Notes under the pieces: model-generated
Told to the model about the DNA's origin: nothing
What the model saw: the letters and a program-made list of their open reading frames with translations, nothing else
Databases searched by the model: none
Translations under genes and position numbers: made by a program
NCBI GenBank assembly: GCA_965246795.1
Contig: CBDFFN010000013.1
Span: 1 to 64,000 of the forward strand
Length of the DNA stretch: 64,000 nucleotides
Reading direction: 5' to 3'
Source: JAJXWB01 sp965246795
GTDB taxonomy: Bacteria; Pseudomonadota; Alphaproteobacteria; Rhizobiales; Beijerinckiaceae
In this document: in pieces, positions 62,108-64,000 of the stretch
How the letters are laid out: every line of letters starts with the position of its first letter
Position numbering within the stretch: position 1 is the stretch's first letter

Positions 62108-63313
62108 TCAGCTCTTCGTCTTTACGCGAACGATCTTGTCGCCCTGCACGTCTTCGGGATGCGCGGGGACGACGCGACCACCCTTCACGAGGCCGAACAC
62201 CGGGATGTTGGTGGTGATCGCTTCGTGGTCGGTTGGCGTGAACGGCTTGTCGTAGGTCGTCACAACGCCGTCGACCTTCTCCTTGAGGTCTTCGAGCGCC
62301 GCGCGAACTTTGCGGCCGTCCGTCGCGCCCGCCTGCTTCATGGCTGCAACGAGCAGATACACGGAGTCATAGCCCTGCGCAGCGGACACCGGCGATGGCA
62401 TGCGGTCGACACCGTAGGCCTTCTGATAGGCCTCGATGAAGGCCTTGCGCTTGGGCGTCGTCGGCATCTGGATAAAGGTCTGGGGCATCATCGCGCCGTC
62501 GCCGTTCGCGCCGGCCGTGTCGATGAAGCTCGCCATCGAAAGCGTCCAGGAGCCGATCATCGGCACTTTCCAACCGAGTTTGGCCATCGCATTCGCGATC
62601 TGCGCAAGCTCCGGCCCGATGCCGTAGGTCAGGATAACGTCGGCACCGGCCTCTTTCGCGCGCAGCACCTGCGCGGTCATGTCGGTGTCACCGATGTTGA
62701 ATTTCTCCGTCGCGACGGGCTTCACGTCCATTGCGGCAAGCGCCTTCTCGAGATCGGCGCGACCGAGCTGGCCGTAATTCGTCGAGTCCGCGAGGATCGC
62801 CGGCTTCTTGAACTTCTGCACCTTGATCGCCTCGTTCGCGATCATGCCGCTCTGGATGATGTCATTGGCGGACGTGCGGAAAACGTAGTTGTTCTTGTAG
62901 TCCGGCAACATGAACTGCTTCGAGATCAGCGTGCCGGTCGCAACGTTGTTGATGACGGGAATTTCGGCTTCCTGATAGAAGCGCTGCGAAGCGAGCGCCA
63001 CGCCGGTGTTGATGTAACCGAGCGTTGCGGCAACCTGCTCCTTGTTAATGAGTTCCTGCGAAACCTGGACGCCGACTTCGTTCTTCGCTTCCTCGTCGCG
63101 CTCGATCATCTGCAGCTGACGTCCGAGAACGCCGCCGGCCTTGTTGATCTCATCCGCGGCCAGCTTTGCGCCGTCGCGCATCGACACGCCCATGGACGCA
63201 GAGCCGCCGGTAAATGGCCCGCTGAGCCCGATCTTGATCGGATCGGCTGCATAGCCCGGTACGGCGGCCGCAAACGCAACCGCGAAGGCGGCGCCGGCAA
63301 TCAATGATTTCAC
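62108..63313 (-). CDS. livK: Branched-chain amino-acid-type ABC substrate-binding protein LivK
   Basis: Periplasmic receptor, 401 residues from GTG at 63313, which follows GGGAGAAG with about eight bases spacing. Signal peptide MVKSLIAGAAFAVAFAAAVP, mature start DPIKIGLSGPFTGGSASMGV, then DEINKAGGVLGRQLQMIERD. First gene of the importer operon livK-livH-livMG-livF-second receptor. The ligand is unknown. Confidence 0.93.
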   Translation of the reverse strand: MKSLIAGAAFAVAFAAAVPGYAADPIKIGLSGPFTGGSASMGVSMRDGAKLAADEINKAGGVLGRQLQMIERDEEAKNEVGVQVSQELINKEQVAATLGYINTGVALASQRFYQEAEIPVINNVATGTLISKQFMLPDYKNNYVFRTSANDIIQSGMIANEAIKVQKFKKPAILADSTNYGQLGRADLEKALAAMDVKPVATEKFNIGDTDMTAQVLRAKEAGADVILTYGIGPELAQIANAMAKLGWKVPMIGSWTLSMASFIDTAGANGDGAMMPQTFIQMPTTPKRKAFIEAYQKAYGVDRMPSPVSAAQGYDSVYLLVAAMKQAGATDGRKVRAALEDLKEKVDGVVTTYDKPFTPTDHEAITTNIPVFGLVKGGRVVPAHPEDVQGDKIVRVKTKS

Positions 63314-63469
63314 GATGGTCTTCTCCCGGTATGTTCTGCCCTGCGTGCGGCTTTCGGCACATATCTGTGCGTTGGCACGAGGTTGGCGCGGGTCTAGACC
63401 GCAGCCTCGGGAATGGCAATTGACCGAAGGTCTGACACGGACCGATGGGTCGCCAAGGGAATAAAGTCG

Positions 63470-64000
63470 ATGGACGAAACGCCGTCCGGCCCCGCGCCGG
63501 AAGGGAGGATGCCACGGGCCGACGCGTCTGCGGCGCGGATTGGCACGCTCGCAACCCTGCCGGTCTTCTTTCGGGCGCGTGGCCGCACGATCCTTCTTAT
63601 TGGAGGATCGGAAGCCTCTGCCTGGAAAGCCGAATTGCTGCTCGCGGCCGGTGCTATCGTTCGTGCAATTGCGATGGACCCCTGCCCGGCTCTGCGGACG
63701 CTGGCGGTCGAGCACGCGGACCTTTCGCTGCATAAGCGCGACTGGCAGGTGTCCGACTTCGACGATGCGCTGATCGCTCTCTGCGACGCCGGCGACGAGG
63801 CGGAAGCCGTGCGCTTCCGCGACGCCGGCCGAAAGACGGGCGTTCCCGTGAATGTCGTCGACCGGCCAGACTTCTGCGATTTCCAGTTCGGGTCGATAGT
63901 CAATCGATCACCGCTCGTTGTCGCGATTTCGACGGACGGGGCGGCGCCCGTTTTCGGGCAAGCCTTGCGGACCAGGATCGAAGCGCTTCTGCCGCCGGGC
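63470..64000 (+). CDS. cysG: Siroheme synthase, N-terminal part (runs off window)
   Basis: Precorrin-2 dehydrogenase/sirohydrochlorin ferrochelatase domain, which in the full protein is followed by a uroporphyrinogen III methyltransferase. The ATG at 63470 follows AAGGGAATAAAG; 177 residues are in the window. The Rossmann motif is RTILLIGGSEASAWKAELLL, then NVVDRPDFCDFQFGSIVNR and VVAISTDGAAPVFGQALRTR, the typical STxGxAP segment. The 25-residue N-terminal extension is unusual. The product would compete with cobI for precorrin-2. Confidence 0.93.
   Translation, partial: MDETPSGPAPEGRMPRADASAARIGTLATLPVFFRARGRTILLIGGSEASAWKAELLLAAGAIVRAIAMDPCPALRTLAVEHADLSLHKRDWQVSDFDDALIALCDAGDEAEAVRFRDAGRKTGVPVNVVDRPDFCDFQFGSIVNRSPLVVAISTDGAAPVFGQALRTRIEALLPPG

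Overview
The window is 64 kb of dense, GC-rich chromosomal DNA with many 1-4 bp stop/start overlaps (ATGA, GTGA, TGATG). It looks like an alphaproteobacterium, most likely Hyphomicrobiales (Rhizobiales). The evidence is the aerobic-type cobalamin operon (cobG, cobN, cobW, cbtAB), form II CO-dehydrogenase-type genes, osmoregulated periplasmic glucan genes, several branched-chain amino-acid-type ABC systems, and one 51 bp intergenic palindrome of a style common in this order. Genus cannot be given. I see no rRNA, tRNA, phage, insertion sequence or CRISPR.

Left part (1-9.7 kb). A truncated acyl-CoA carboxylase carboxyltransferase lies divergent to a small biotin carrier gene that carries a one-base frameshift. 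Next come ilvB-ilvH-ilvC for branched-chain amino acids, preceded by what looks like an unreported-here attenuator: a 16-residue leader peptide with consecutive Leu-Ile-Val codons, a long hairpin and an intrinsic terminator. Then dedA, malate synthase G (glcB), and a first periplasmic glucan gene (opgD-like) with a GNAT acetyltransferase.

Middle-left (9.7-28.2 kb). An EamA exporter, a glmU-led ABC operon with an NMT1/THI5-like binding protein, opgG-opgH, an oxidoreductase, a coxG-coxS-coxL-coxM set (form II active-site motif), NAD+ synthetase, and a divergent vapB-vapC-unknown-yjbQ string controlled by an obvious inverted repeat.

Cobalamin block (28.2-42.0 kb). A single minus-strand operon of twelve cobalamin genes (cbtB-cbtA-cobW-cobN-cobG-cobH-cobI-cobJ-cobL-cobE-cobM-cobB), ending with a HAD hydrolase, is headed by a textbook cobalamin riboswitch. 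cobO is divergent from it. cobF and cobK are absent here. A frameshifted TPR/caspase-like gene follows.

Right part (43.5-64 kb). Two complete branched-chain-type ABC importers (one with a LivM-LivG fusion and a second binding protein), a third binding protein without transporter genes, a DUF4394 gene divergent from an ECF sigma/anti-sigma pair, and a catabolic-looking operon (MFS transporter, cupin, two-subunit CoA-transferase family protein) divergent from an IclR regulator with overlapping palindromes between them. The window ends inside a siroheme synthase gene (cysG), whose product would handle precorrin-2, the branch point to cobalamin.
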